Assembly (NCBI GenBank): GCA_016195025.1
Contig: JACQAL010000076.1
Coordinates: 1 to 64,000 of the forward strand
Source of the DNA: Bacteroidota bacterium
GTDB taxonomy: Bacteria; Bacteroidota; Bacteroidia; Palsa-948
DNA length: 64,000 nt
Direction of reading: 5' to 3'
The position numbers and the translations under genes are program-made. Each line of letters opens with the position of its first letter. The stretch's first letter is position 1. A model generated the notes under the pieces. That model saw only the letters and a list, made by a program, of their open reading frames with translations, had not been told where the DNA came from and searched no databases. Of the stretch, positions 40,029 through 49,462 are shown one piece after another.

Positions 40029-41483
40029 ATGAAACGTATCGTATCAATTTTTTTCGTAGCGCTGCTCGGTGGAGTTGGCGCGCTGACCATTGACCATTTT
40101 GTCAATAAAAATCAAACTTCAATCAATGCAGCTCTTCCTGCGAATTATCAGGTAAAGTTTGCCAACTTCAATGGAATGGTTCCTGAAAATGTTTCAGGAG
40201 ATTTCGTGAAGGCGTCAGAAATTTCTTTGCCTGCCGTAGTGCACGTGAAAACCGAATACGCTCCTCAGCAGCAAGACCAATTTTTCTTTTCTCCTTTTGG
40301 CTGGGGACAAAATGTTCCACAGTCGAGGCCGCAAATGGGCTCGGGATCGGGCGTGATAATTTCCGGTGACGGATATATTGTAACAAACAATCACGTGATT
40401 GATGACGCGCAAAAAGTGGAAGTGACTTTATATGACCACCGAACTTACAAGGCGAAAGTGATTGGCAAAGATCCTTCGACTGATATTGCGCTTCTGAAAA
40501 TTGATGAGGCCAATCTTCCTTACCTATTATATGGCAACTCTGACAATGTGAAAGTAGGCGAATGGGTTCTTGCGGTTGGAAATCCTTTCAACCTCACTTC
40601 AACTGTTACTGCGGGAATCGTTAGTGCGAAGGCGCGCAACATAAATATTCTGAACAGCGACCCTGACAGAAATTTTTTTCCTGTCGAATCTTACATTCAA
40701 ACGGATGCTGCTGTGAATCCCGGAAACAGCGGTGGCGCACTTGTGAATACACAGGGTCAACTTGTTGGAATAAATGCTGCGATTGCTTCCAACACCGGCT
40801 CATATACCGGATATTCTTTTGCAGTGCCTGTGAATCTCGCAAAGAAAGTTGTGAACGATTTGATTGAATTCGGAAAAGTTCAACGTGCGTTTCTTGGCGT
40901 GAGCATTCGCGATATTGATTCAAAACTTATTGAGGAGAAAAAACTGAAAAGCACGAAAGGAGTTTACGTGACTGGAATTTCAAAAGAAGGCGGAGCGCAC
41001 GAAGCAGGAATTCAGGAAGGCGACCAGATTCTGAAAATAGGAGAAGTGCCGGTTGAAAATGCTTCTGAACTTCAGGAACAAATTTCGCACTACCGCCCGG
41101 GCGATAAAGTTTCTGTGTCTTTGAATCGCGAAGGAGAAGACAAAACTATTCTTGTCGCACTGAAAGATAAAAGCGGAAACACAATGCTTGCGAAAACGGA
41201 AAAGAACGAAGTGCTTTCAATTCTTGGCGCAACCTTCGAGCCGATTACAGAAACAGATATGAAAAAACTCGGAATCAATAGTGGAGTAAAAATTACTTCG
41301 CTCGATGCAGGAAAACTTCGCAGCGCGGGAATTAAAGAAGGTTTCATAATTACGAACATTGACAAGAAGAAAATTTCTTCGCTCAATGATGTGAAACTTG
41401 CGCTCGAGAATAAAGAAGGCGGAGTTTTGATTGAAGGAATTTATATAAACGGAATGAAATCATATTATGCTTTTGGACTTTAA
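40029..41483 (+). CDS. Do-family serine endoprotease (DegP/HtrA-like)
   Basis: The 484-residue periplasmic protease and chaperone has an N-terminal hydrophobic anchor or signal (IVSIFFVALLGGVGALTIDH). Its trypsin-like domain has the catalytic triad His122 (NNHVID), Asp152 (PSTDIALLKID) and Ser234 (PGNSGGALVN). Two PDZ domains follow (residues about 290-380 and 395-484). It degrades or refolds damaged envelope proteins, fitting a cell that exports many large surface proteins. It has its own upstream region, with a palindrome that could serve stress control. Confidence 0.93.
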   Translation: MKRIVSIFFVALLGGVGALTIDHFVNKNQTSINAALPANYQVKFANFNGMVPENVSGDFVKASEISLPAVVHVKTEYAPQQQDQFFFSPFGWGQNVPQSRPQMGSGSGVIISGDGYIVTNNHVIDDAQKVEVTLYDHRTYKAKVIGKDPSTDIALLKIDEANLPYLLYGNSDNVKVGEWVLAVGNPFNLTSTVTAGIVSAKARNINILNSDPDRNFFPVESYIQTDAAVNPGNSGGALVNTQGQLVGINAAIASNTGSYTGYSFAVPVNLAKKVVNDLIEFGKVQRAFLGVSIRDIDSKLIEEKKLKSTKGVYVTGISKEGGAHEAGIQEGDQILKIGEVPVENASELQEQISHYRPGDKVSVSLNREGEDKTILVALKDKSGNTMLAKTEKNEVLSILGATFEPITETDMKKLGINSGVKITSLDAGKLRSAGIKEGFIITNIDKKKISSLNDVKLALENKEGGVLIEGIYINGMKSYYAFGL

Positions 41484-41585
41484 TAGTATATTCTAAACCA
41501 AGTATATATATTGATTAAATAAATAGAAGAATTATATTAGAAAATAAAGCACCTAGTCAGCGAAAATAAAAAGATAGAAAAGGCG

Positions 41586-41593
41586 TAACTTTG
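41586..41593 (+). promoter_or_regulatory. -7 promoter element for the primary sigma factor gene
   Basis: TAACTTTG matches TAnnTTTG. A TTG start at 41591 that would extend the protein lies inside this element, so the ATG at 41642 is the better start, leaving a leader of about 40 bases. Confidence 0.65.
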
Positions 41594-41641
41594 TGCACCT
41601 TTTCGCGTAATAAGAGCGAACTTAAAAACAAAAAACAATTT

Positions 41642-42508
41642 ATGAGACAACTTAAGATAACAAAATCGATAACGAATCGTGAGAGTGCATCGTTGGATAA
41701 ATACCTGCAGGAAATCGGACGCGAAGGATTGATTACGGCAGAAGATGAAGTGGCTTTGGCGAAACGAATTAAAGAAGGCGAGCAAGCAGCATTAGAATCT
41801 CTTGTACGCGCTAATCTTCGTTTCGTAGTTTCTGTTGCAAAGCAATATCAGAACCAGGGATTGAGTTTACCTGATTTAATTAACGAAGGAAATCTCGGAC
41901 TTATCAAAGCTGCAAAACGTTTTGATGAAACGCGCGGATTCAAATTTATTTCTTACGCAGTATGGTGGATTCGCCAGTCCATTCTCCAGGCGTTGGCAGA
42001 ACAGTCGAGAATTGTTCGCTTGCCGCTGAATCAGGTTGGCGCGCTGAATAAAATGAATAAAACTTTTTCCAAACTGGAACAAAGTTACGAGCGTGAACCC
42101 ACCGCAGAAGAAATCGCAAAGGAGTTGGATATTCCGGAAGATAAAGTTGCAGACACGCAGCGCGTTTCCGGAAGGCACGTTTCAATGGATGCGCCTCTTC
42201 CCAATGCGGAAGAAAATTCTCTGGCAGATTTGCTCGTGAATAAAGACGCGCCCAATGCTGATTTTTCTCTTATCACAGAATCACTGAGAAGAGAGATTGA
42301 CCGCTCGCTTTCAACGTTGACAGACAGAGAGCGCGATGTAGTGAGATTATTTTTCGGATTAGGTGAACATCCGCACGGATTAACGCTCGAAGAAATAGGA
42401 GCGAAGTTTGACCTCACGCGCGAACGCGTTCGCCAGATAAAAGAAAAAGCAATACGAAGATTGCGCCACAATTCGAGAAGCAAATTATTAAAAGCATATC
42501 TCGGATAG
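41642..42508 (+). CDS. rpoD: Primary RNA polymerase sigma factor (RpoD/SigA, Bacteroidota type)
   Basis: The 288-residue protein is the short primary sigma factor of the phylum. Region 1.2 ([20 protein letters not shown]), region 2 with [20 protein letters not shown], the core-binding and -10-reading stretch [17 protein letters not shown], region 3 ([20 protein letters not shown]), and region 4 with [20 protein letters not shown] all appear in order. It directs most transcription through TAnnTTTG-type promoters. It is followed by a strong terminator, so it is likely monocistronic. Confidence 0.96.
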   Translation: MRQLKITKSITNRESASLDKYLQEIGREGLITAEDEVALAKRIKEGEQAALESLVRANLRFVVSVAKQYQNQGLSLPDLINEGNLGLIKAAKRFDETRGFKFISYAVWWIRQSILQALAEQSRIVRLPLNQVGALNKMNKTFSKLEQSYEREPTAEEIAKELDIPEDKVADTQRVSGRHVSMDAPLPNAEENSLADLLVNKDAPNADFSLITESLRREIDRSLSTLTDRERDVVRLFFGLGEHPHGLTLEEIGAKFDLTRERVRQIKEKAIRRLRHNSRSKLLKAYLG

Positions 42509-42536
42509 TGTTGAAAAAATGAAAGCAAATTTTTCA

Positions 42537-42579
42537 GCCCGCAAAGACCAAAAATTACATCTTTGCGGGCTTCTTTTTT
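42537..42579 (+). terminator. Intrinsic terminator after rpoD
   Basis: GCCCGCAAAGA (42537-42547) pairs with TCTTTGCGGGC (42560-42570), followed by TTCTTTTTT. A strong GC-containing stem with a U-tract is a clear intrinsic terminator on the plus strand. Confidence 0.9.
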
Positions 42580-42602
42580 AATAGTAACTTAACACCAAAA
42601 AT

Positions 42603-44090
42603 ATGTCAATCGAAACTCTTACTAAACCAACTTCCGCTATGAAAAACGGCTACGAGTCAGAACTTAATGATTGGATTAAACAGGAAAAAGCCGCCATTGA
42701 ATTAATCAGCATTATTGGAAATCTCTGGTTTGAAAAATCCATTGAGTTAATTCTTTTTCACAACGAACTCCGCGACCACAGCAGCAGCAAACTTTTGAAT
42801 CTTCATCTCTACGCGAAGAATGTGGTGAAGCAACCCATCACAATTTTGGATACGCTTCTTGTTGCCCGTGAAATTCAAAAATTAGATTTATCTCCTTCGA
42901 GAATTGATATCGGCAAACTTGCTTCGGAATGGATTTCTGAAAAATCTGTTTATGGAAATAACAGTTCACAATTCATCACAGATAAATTAAAAGGTTTTAT
43001 CGGGAAAGATAAACTTGTGCTGAAACCGAAAGATGTTGTGCTCTATGGTTTCGGACGAATCGGCCGAATTGCAGCACGCGAACTCACAGCGCAGGCAGGA
43101 AAAGGAGAGCAGCTTCGCCTTCGCGCAATTGTTACGCGCGGATATTCCGATGCTGATTTAGTAAAGCGCGCTGATTTGCTCCGCACAGATTCTGTTCACG
43201 GCCCCTTCCCCGGAACTGTGACGGAAGATTTCCAAAACAAAGCGCTCATCATCAACGGGCATACAGTGAAAATGATTGCCGCAAATAATTTTGAAGAGGT
43301 GGATTATACTTCCTACGGAATTCAGGATGCGCTTCTGATTGATAATACGGGAACCGTTCGCGACAGAGCAGGACTCGGCAAACATCTTCTCGCAAAAGGA
43401 ATTTCAAAAGTTCTTCTCACTGCTCCGGGCAAAGGCGATATTCCGAATATTGTTTTCGGAGTGAACCACGAAAAGTTTGACATAAGCAATGAGAAAATAT
43501 TTTCTGCCGCATCGTGCACCACCAATGCAATCATTCCTATTCTGAAAGTGATTGAACAATCGCTCGGAATAAAGAACGGGCACATTGAAACAGTTCACTC
43601 TTACACTAACGACCAAAACCTTCTCGACAACTATCATAAAAAATATCGCAGAGGACGTTCTGCTCCTTTGAATATGGTGATTACGGAAACAGGAGCATCA
43701 AGCGCAGTGGCAAAAGTTATTCCTTCTTTAAAAGGAAAACTCACAGCAAATTCCGTTCGTGTTCCCACTCCGAATGTTTCTCTTGCTATTCTCCATCTCG
43801 AAGTCGGAAAAAAAGTTTCCAAAGAAGAAGTGAACGAAGTAATACGCCAGGCCGCTCTTCACAGCGAACTCGTTGAACAAATTCAATATTGTTTTTCGAA
43901 TGAACTTGTTTCCACCGATGTGATTGGAAATCCTTGTCCCGCTGTTTTTGATTCGCAAGCGACCATTGTTTCCGAAGATGGAAATCGTGTGGTGCTTTAC
44001 GTTTGGTATGATAATGAATATGGCTATACCAAGCAGGTTTTCCGCCTTGCAAAGCATTTGGCGGAAGTGATTCGCCTGAGATATTACTAA
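42603..44090 (+). CDS. gap: Glyceraldehyde-3-phosphate dehydrogenase, long Bacteroidota form
   Basis: GAPDH oxidises glyceraldehyde 3-phosphate to 1,3-bisphosphoglycerate with NAD(P)+ in glycolysis. The C-terminal part has the catalytic cysteine block SAASCTTNAIIPILK, the NAD-binding GFGRIGRIAAREL, VHSYTNDQNLLDNYH, RRGRSAPLNMVITETGASSA and WYDNEYGYTKQVF. The extra 130-residue N-terminal region (NDWIKQEKAAIELISIIGNL) is typical of the roughly 480-residue GAPDH of this phylum; its role is not known. It sits after the rpoD terminator as its own unit. Confidence 0.93.
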   Translation: MSIETLTKPTSAMKNGYESELNDWIKQEKAAIELISIIGNLWFEKSIELILFHNELRDHSSSKLLNLHLYAKNVVKQPITILDTLLVAREIQKLDLSPSRIDIGKLASEWISEKSVYGNNSSQFITDKLKGFIGKDKLVLKPKDVVLYGFGRIGRIAARELTAQAGKGEQLRLRAIVTRGYSDADLVKRADLLRTDSVHGPFPGTVTEDFQNKALIINGHTVKMIAANNFEEVDYTSYGIQDALLIDNTGTVRDRAGLGKHLLAKGISKVLLTAPGKGDIPNIVFGVNHEKFDISNEKIFSAASCTTNAIIPILKVIEQSLGIKNGHIETVHSYTNDQNLLDNYHKKYRRGRSAPLNMVITETGASSAVAKVIPSLKGKLTANSVRVPTPNVSLAILHLEVGKKVSKEEVNEVIRQAALHSELVEQIQYCFSNELVSTDVIGNPCPAVFDSQATIVSEDGNRVVLYVWYDNEYGYTKQVFRLAKHLAEVIRLRYY

Positions 44091-44189
44091 GGTGCAGATA
44101 ACCGATTTACTCAGACTTTCTAATAATAATTTTAATTATATCCGTAAATTTTTACATTCATTAGTATATTAGCATAATCCATTAGTCCA

Positions 44190-44843
44190 GTGGCTGAAAT
44201 GGAAACACTGACAAAAAAAAATAACCTTTCCGTTGAAGAAGGAATGCTGCTTCCGCTGATGGAAGAATTTTTTTCCATTCAGGGAGAAGGATTCAATACC
44301 GGTAAGGCAGCGTACTTTATTCGCATTGGCGGCTGCGATGTGGGCTGTCATTGGTGCGATGTAAAAGAAAGCTGGGATGCGGGCATTCATCCGCTAACTG
44401 AAACAAAAAAAATTGTTGAGAATGTTTTCAACTCTTCTGCGAAAGCGGTGGTGATTACAGGCGGAGAGCCGTGCATGTATAATCTTTCTTATCTCACAAA
44501 AGAGCTGAAGAAAAAAAGGATTCAAACTTTTCTTGAAACATCGGGTGCATACGAAATTACTGGCGAGTGGGATTGGATTTGTCTTTCTCCTAAAAAAAAC
44601 AGGAAAGTGCTGAATGAAAACTTTTCTAAAGTGAACGAATTAAAAATAATTGTTTACAATAGAGATGATTTTCACTTTGCCGAAGAACAAACTTCAAACT
44701 CCAAACTCCAAATTCCGAACTTATTTTTACAACCTGAATGGAGCCGCAGAGAAAAAATACTTCCGCTTATTGTAGAATATGTTCAGCAAAATCCACAGTG
44801 GAGAATATCATTGCAAACACATAAATATATTGGCATTCCTTAG
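44190..44843 (+). CDS. queE: 7-carboxy-7-deazaguanine synthase (QueE)
   Basis: QueE is a radical-SAM enzyme that makes the 7-deazaguanine ring for queuosine tRNA modification. The 217-residue protein has FSIQGEGFNTGKAAYFIRIG and the iron-sulphur cluster motif C49-x3-C53-x2-C56 (CDVGCHWC), then ITGGEPCMYN and a C-terminal QTHKYIGIP. The start is GTG at 44190 or ATG at 44199. An internal stretch, QTSNSKLQIPNLF, is encoded by AACTCCAAACTCC repeats, another example of simple repeats in coding sequence. It is upstream of the PorE-like gene, with a 24-bp gap. Confidence 0.92.
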   Translation: MAEMETLTKKNNLSVEEGMLLPLMEEFFSIQGEGFNTGKAAYFIRIGGCDVGCHWCDVKESWDAGIHPLTETKKIVENVFNSSAKAVVITGGEPCMYNLSYLTKELKKKRIQTFLETSGAYEITGEWDWICLSPKKNRKVLNENFSKVNELKIIVYNRDDFHFAEEQTSNSKLQIPNLFLQPEWSRREKILPLIVEYVQQNPQWRISLQTHKYIGIP

Positions 44844-44867
44844 GAATGAATATTGATTATTAATTTT

Positions 44868-46817
44868 ATGATTAGAAAAATTTTCGCTGCTTGTTTCTTT
44901 CTTGCTTCTTTCTCTCTCTGCTTTGCGCAGCCAACCTATTCTTCCAAAAATAAAAAAGCAATCAGCAATTACGAAGAAGCGCTGAAATATTATGACGGAA
45001 GAAATCTGGAAGCCGCAAAAGAATATCTCGATAAGGCGCTCAAAGAAGATGCACACTTTGCGGAAGCGCACACGATGATGGCATATATCTACAGCGATTT
45101 GAATAAACCCGAAAAAGCAATTCTCTCTATAAAAAAAGCAATTGAAATCAACCCGGAATTTTTTCATGGAAATTATTTTACGCTCGCGCAATTGCAAATT
45201 CAGGTGACGGATTACAAAGGCGCAAAAGAAAATTACGAGAAGTTTCTGCTGAAGCCATCTGAAAATGCCGAGATGAATAAACTGGCGGAACTCGGAATTA
45301 AGAATTGTGATTTTGCAATTCCCGCTATGGAAAATCCTGTTCCCTTCAAGCCGGTGAATGCAGGCGATGGAATTAATTCTCCAAGCGATGAATATTTTCC
45401 TTCCATCACTGCCGATGAACAAATGTTTTTATTTACCCGAAAAGTTCCGCGCAAAGATGGCGAAGGCAAGCAGGAAGATTTTTATGTGAGCGAAAAAATT
45501 CCCGATGGAACATGGGGAACTGCCTACAGCATCGGACCGAAAATAAATACAGAAGGAAACGAAGGAGCGCCTTGTCTTTCTCCCGATGGTCAGCTTTTAT
45601 TTTTTGTGGCGTGCGAGAGCGATTACGGTTATGGCGCAGGTCGGCAGGGCTACGGTTCGTGCGATATTTTTTATTCCTTTAAAAATGGAAATGACTGGAG
45701 CGCTCCGCAGAATGCCAGCTCGCCTTTAAATTCCAGATGGTGGGAAACACAGCCGAGTTTTTCTTCCGATGGAAAAACACTTTACTTCATTCGGGGAATT
45801 ATGAACTCGAAAGGAAAAAAAGAAACAGATATTTATTCTTCAATTTTAAAGAGCGATGGCAAGTGGACAAATCCTGTGAAGTTGAGCGATAAAATAAATA
45901 CACCTTATGAAGAAGAATCTGTTTTTATTCATCCCGACAATCAAACATTATATTTTTCTTCGAACGGGCATCCGGGCATGGGCGGCATGGATATTTTCAT
46001 GTCGCGCAGGCAGGCGAATGGCGAATGGGGCGATGCGGTGAATCTCGGTTATCCGATTAACACGGCTGCCGATGAAAATAGTTTTTTGGTTTCGCGCGAT
46101 GGAAAAACCGCCTACTTCGCTTCCGACAGAGAAGGAGGAAAAGGAGGGCTTGATATTTATTCTTTTGATTTATATGAAGCCGCGCGCCCGGGAAAAACAA
46201 TTTATGTGAAAGGAAAAGTTTTTGACGCGGTAACCAAACTTCCGCTTGAAGCCGATATTGAGGTGGTGGACCTTCAGACAAAAAATTCTGTTCTTCAATA
46301 TACTTCTGATAAAAAGAAAGGAGAGTTTCTGATTTGTCTTCCCATAAATAAAAATTATGCGTTCAATACTGGAAAGCCCGGTTATCTTTTTCACTCTGAA
46401 AATTTCGCTCTGAATGAAAATAAAGAGTATAAGCCCATTATCATAAACATTCCTCTTTCTCCCATCACAAAAGATTCATCGGTGATTCTGCGGAATGTTT
46501 TTTTTGAGACCGATAAATTTAATCTGAAGGAAGAATCGAAAGTGGAGTTGAACAAGTTAGTTGACTTCCTGAAAAAAAATTCCGCTCTTAAAATTGAACT
46601 CAGCGGGCATACCGATAATGTGGGTGATAAAAAACATAATCAAACTCTTTCTGAGAATCGCGCAAAGTCGGTGGAAGAATATTTAGTTGCAAATGGAATT
46701 GTGAAAGAACGATTATCTCATAAGGGATATGGCGATACAAAGCCGGTTGCTCCGAATGATTCAGATGAACATAAGCAAATGAACCGCAGAACAGAGTTCA
46801 AAGTGATTTCAAATTAG
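44868..46817 (+). CDS. PorE-like OmpA family protein (TPR, PD40 propeller, CRD, OmpA)
   Basis: From the ATG at 44868 the product is 649 residues. It has a signal peptide (MIRKIFAACFFLASFSLCFA), TPR repeats (ALKEDAHFAEAHTMMAYIYS, AILSIKKAIEINPEF), a PD40/WD40-like propeller with repeated FSSDGKTLYFIRG and SRDGKTAYFASDREGGKGGL, a carboxypeptidase-regulatory-like domain (IYVKGKVFDAVTKLPLEADI), and a C-terminal OmpA peptidoglycan-binding domain (LSGHTDNVGDKKHNQTLSEN). This is the order of PorE, the T9SS protein thought to link the PorKN ring to the cell wall. Many other OmpA proteins share parts of this layout, so PorE is the best guess, not certain. Confidence 0.85.
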   Translation: MIRKIFAACFFLASFSLCFAQPTYSSKNKKAISNYEEALKYYDGRNLEAAKEYLDKALKEDAHFAEAHTMMAYIYSDLNKPEKAILSIKKAIEINPEFFHGNYFTLAQLQIQVTDYKGAKENYEKFLLKPSENAEMNKLAELGIKNCDFAIPAMENPVPFKPVNAGDGINSPSDEYFPSITADEQMFLFTRKVPRKDGEGKQEDFYVSEKIPDGTWGTAYSIGPKINTEGNEGAPCLSPDGQLLFFVACESDYGYGAGRQGYGSCDIFYSFKNGNDWSAPQNASSPLNSRWWETQPSFSSDGKTLYFIRGIMNSKGKKETDIYSSILKSDGKWTNPVKLSDKINTPYEEESVFIHPDNQTLYFSSNGHPGMGGMDIFMSRRQANGEWGDAVNLGYPINTAADENSFLVSRDGKTAYFASDREGGKGGLDIYSFDLYEAARPGKTIYVKGKVFDAVTKLPLEADIEVVDLQTKNSVLQYTSDKKKGEFLICLPINKNYAFNTGKPGYLFHSENFALNENKEYKPIIINIPLSPITKDSSVILRNVFFETDKFNLKEESKVELNKLVDFLKKNSALKIELSGHTDNVGDKKHNQTLSENRAKSVEEYLVANGIVKERLSHKGYGDTKPVAPNDSDEHKQMNRRTEFKVISN

Positions 46818-46883
46818 AGTTGTTAGCAATTTAATTTTCCTTTTTTATTTATAGCAAAGTATTTTTCATCTTTGTAAGAATTT

Positions 46884-48086
46884 ATGCGAAGGATTTTATT
46901 TTTGATTTTGTTGATTGCCGGTTGCCAGTGGTCAGTTGGTTTTTGCAAAGAGAAAAATCATAAACATAAAACAACCGACAACGGACAGCGGACAATCAGC
47001 ATCCGTCTTTTCGCCAGCAATATTATTTCCTCTGTCAATTTCATGAATGTTTCAGGCGATTATTCCGTTTTCGGAGATGGAGTAAAACTTTTTGATGCAG
47101 ATAAAATTTCGTTCATAACCGTTTCTCTTGCGGGCGATTCGGTTCTTCTTCAGAAACCGAATTACCAGAGAAAGTTTTTTACGGTGCAGTTTGTTCCGCA
47201 GACCTCTTCGTGCAGTTTTAAAATAAAATCGCTTCAGCCCGATTATAAAGTGAGAACGTATGACGATGAACTGGATGTTTCGGCACAAAATAAATCGCTG
47301 CGCATCATTAATAAGGTAGATATTGAAAAATATGTGGCGGGCGTTGTGCAATGGGAAGTGGGAACAAAAAATCCGCAGGAGTTCAATAAAGTAAAAACAA
47401 TTGTTGTGCGCACGTATGCGCTCGGCAACTGGCGCAGGCACGAAGACGAAGGTTTTCAACTCTGCGATGAAGTGCACTGCCAGGTTTTTCGCGGAAAAAC
47501 TTTCAGTCAGAATATATATGATGCCGCTTTTGCAACTTCAGAATATATTTTAGTGGACGACAGCGCGCGCATTATCACAGCAGGTTTTCATTCCAACTGC
47601 GGAGGGCAAACCATGAACTCGGAAGATGTGTGGAGTAAAAAAGTTTCCTGCCTGCGTTCCATCAACGATTCTTTTTGTTTGCAGAAATCAAACGCAGTGT
47701 GGGAGAAAAAAATTCCGAAGGACTTATGGCTTGATTACCTGAAAACAAAATACGGTTTCCCGGTGAATGATTCTTTACAGGTAAAAAAGATTTTGCACTT
47801 TGAGCAGCCAAACAGAAAAGTTTATTTAGTGAACGATGAATATTTCATTCCGCTTAAGTTTGTGCGCGAGGATATGAAACTGAAATCAACTTTCTTCGCC
47901 ATTCATGAAGAAGGAATTAATGTTGTTTTCACAGGCAAAGGTTTCGGGCATGGAGTTGGTTTATGCCAGGAAGGCGCAGAACGCATGGCGGAGAAAGGAT
48001 ATTCCTACATAAAAATTATTAATTACTATTACACCAACGTACACCTCATTCGTTTTTCGCAGTTGGATTTTTTCAGTTCGGAGTAA
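46884..48086 (+). CDS. SpoIID/LytB domain protein
   Basis: The 400-residue exported protein has a signal peptide (MRRILFLILLIAGCQWSVGF) and the SpoIID/LytB domain: VEKY/DIEKYVAGVVQWEVG, VKTIVVRTYALGNWRRHEDE, FHSNCGGQTMNSEDVWSKKV and the late VFTGKGFGHGVGLCQEGAE. The family includes SpoIID, which cuts peptidoglycan glycan strands in sporulating Firmicutes; other members are of uncertain role, likely in cell wall metabolism. The signal core and the following KEKNHKHKTTDNGQRTISI are encoded by short tandem repeats of the CCAGTGGTC and ACAACGGACAGC types. Confidence 0.85.
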   Translation: MRRILFLILLIAGCQWSVGFCKEKNHKHKTTDNGQRTISIRLFASNIISSVNFMNVSGDYSVFGDGVKLFDADKISFITVSLAGDSVLLQKPNYQRKFFTVQFVPQTSSCSFKIKSLQPDYKVRTYDDELDVSAQNKSLRIINKVDIEKYVAGVVQWEVGTKNPQEFNKVKTIVVRTYALGNWRRHEDEGFQLCDEVHCQVFRGKTFSQNIYDAAFATSEYILVDDSARIITAGFHSNCGGQTMNSEDVWSKKVSCLRSINDSFCLQKSNAVWEKKIPKDLWLDYLKTKYGFPVNDSLQVKKILHFEQPNRKVYLVNDEYFIPLKFVREDMKLKSTFFAIHEEGINVVFTGKGFGHGVGLCQEGAERMAEKGYSYIKIINYYYTNVHLIRFSQLDFFSSE

Positions 48087-48113
48087 TCTCGTATATTTTA
48101 TTGAAATTTAAAA

Positions 48114-48240
48114 TCACTCCACAATTATTTTCTTCGTCCGTCTTGTACTTCCTTCGCCTGCCTGAATAAAATAAATTCCTTTGGGCTGGTCAGAAATATC
48201 TATTTCATAGTTGTTTCTTTCATTTCCTGCTGAATAAATC
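48114..48240 (-). pseudogene. Relic of a T9SS type A sorting domain
   Basis: On the minus strand this stretch reads IYSAGNERNNYEIDISDQPK, then GIYFIQ and a TKKIIVE ending at a TGA (48116-48114). That is the conserved C-terminal half of a type A sorting domain. An in-frame TAG cuts it off from the preceding codons and no gene body remains upstream. It is the residue of a lost surface-protein gene in the 350-bp gap 48087-48436. The rest of the gap shows more decayed minus-strand codons and no other feature. Confidence 0.75.
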
Positions 48241-48436
48241 TATAATTCGGAAAACTGTTTTGAAAGAATTATGCCTTTGGAAGATGTTTCTGAGGTATGT
48301 AAAGCATTGCCCAATTGGAGAAATTCAAACCACAGCGATTGACCTGGCTTTTTATTTTTTCAGGAATGCCCTCCAATTTTTCATATAGTTATTCGTTGAG
48401 GTATAAATCTTTTTTTCTTCGTACCTTCGTTGAAAT

Positions 48437-49462
48437 ATGAAAGAGAAATTTTTACTCGTGATGATTTTATTTTCAATCGTTCATTTGAATGCTCAGCCGC
48501 AGAGTTTAAACCAGACAGACAAGAATGGAAAAAAACAGGGCAAGTGGATTAAACGATTCGAGGATGGCAAGCCGCTTTACGAAGGAAGTTTTAAGGATGA
48601 CAAGCCCTTTGGCGAATTCAAATATTATTACGACACCGGTGAAATGAAAGCCGATTTTCTTTTCTCAGATAACGGAACTGTGAGCCATACAAAATATTTT
48701 TTCCCCGGCAATATTCTGATGGCGGAAGGAAAATATGTGAATGAAAAAAAAGACAGCGTCTGGAGATTTTATGATGCGCCCAATGCATTGGTGTCGGAAG
48801 AAACCTACAAGAACGGGAAAAAGAACGGGCTGGAAAAAAATTATGACGGCAAAGGAAAATTGGTGGAAGAAAAAACATGGAAAGACAGCATTCTCCACGG
48901 TCCCTGGAAAAAATATTATAACGAAGGAGGCATTCAGGAAGAAGGCATTTACAACAATGGTTTTTTCGAAGGAGAAGTGAAATATTATTATCCGGAACAT
49001 ACGCTTGCTGTGAGCGGGCATTACCAACATTCGCTGAAGCACGGCAAATGGATTTATTACGGGAAGAATAAAGTCATCACTCAGGTTGAAAATTTTTCCC
49101 TCGGTGATTTGGATGGCTATTATGCCCAATGGTATGAAAAAGACGGAACGCCAAAATTAAAAGGCGGCTATAAGAAAGGCAGGCAAGACGGCACGTGGAC
49201 TTACTTCAACAGCAAAGGAAAATTGGAGAAGGACTCTTCTTTCTTTGCCGGCTACATTCATGGCGCGTGTTCGGAATATTATGAGAGCGGAACTAAAAAA
49301 GCGGAATGTAATTTTTATTACAGCCATCCCTGTGGAACATGGACACAGTGGAATGAAGACGGAAAAATTTCAAAAGAAGAAAAACACGATTCCATGGATG
49401 AAGTGAAAAAGAAAATGGCGCAGGAAGAAAAAGAAAAAAGAAAAAAGAAAAACAATGAGTAA
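48437..49462 (+). CDS. Secreted MORN-repeat protein
   Basis: This 341-residue protein has a signal peptide (MKEKFLLVMILFSIVHLNAQ). About nine MORN-type repeats follow, with the pattern GKKQGKWIKRFEDGKPLYEG, DGKGKLVEEKTWKDSILHGP and KKGRQDGTWTYFNSKGKLEK, then a Lys/Glu-rich tail. Such proteins are common in Bacteroidota and are sometimes annotated as YwqK-like; a real function is not established. Its end overlaps the mnmA start by 8 bp, so the two are likely co-transcribed. TACCTTCG, a promoter-like element, is at 48422-48429. Confidence 0.87.
   Translation: MKEKFLLVMILFSIVHLNAQPQSLNQTDKNGKKQGKWIKRFEDGKPLYEGSFKDDKPFGEFKYYYDTGEMKADFLFSDNGTVSHTKYFFPGNILMAEGKYVNEKKDSVWRFYDAPNALVSEETYKNGKKNGLEKNYDGKGKLVEEKTWKDSILHGPWKKYYNEGGIQEEGIYNNGFFEGEVKYYYPEHTLAVSGHYQHSLKHGKWIYYGKNKVITQVENFSLGDLDGYYAQWYEKDGTPKLKGGYKKGRQDGTWTYFNSKGKLEKDSSFFAGYIHGACSEYYESGTKKAECNFYYSHPCGTWTQWNEDGKISKEEKHDSMDEVKKKMAQEEKEKRKKKNNE

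Noticed and set aside
48437-49462. YwqK-type antitoxin
   Set aside because: The MORN-like repeats are clear, but no toxin partner is adjacent and a signal peptide argues for export.
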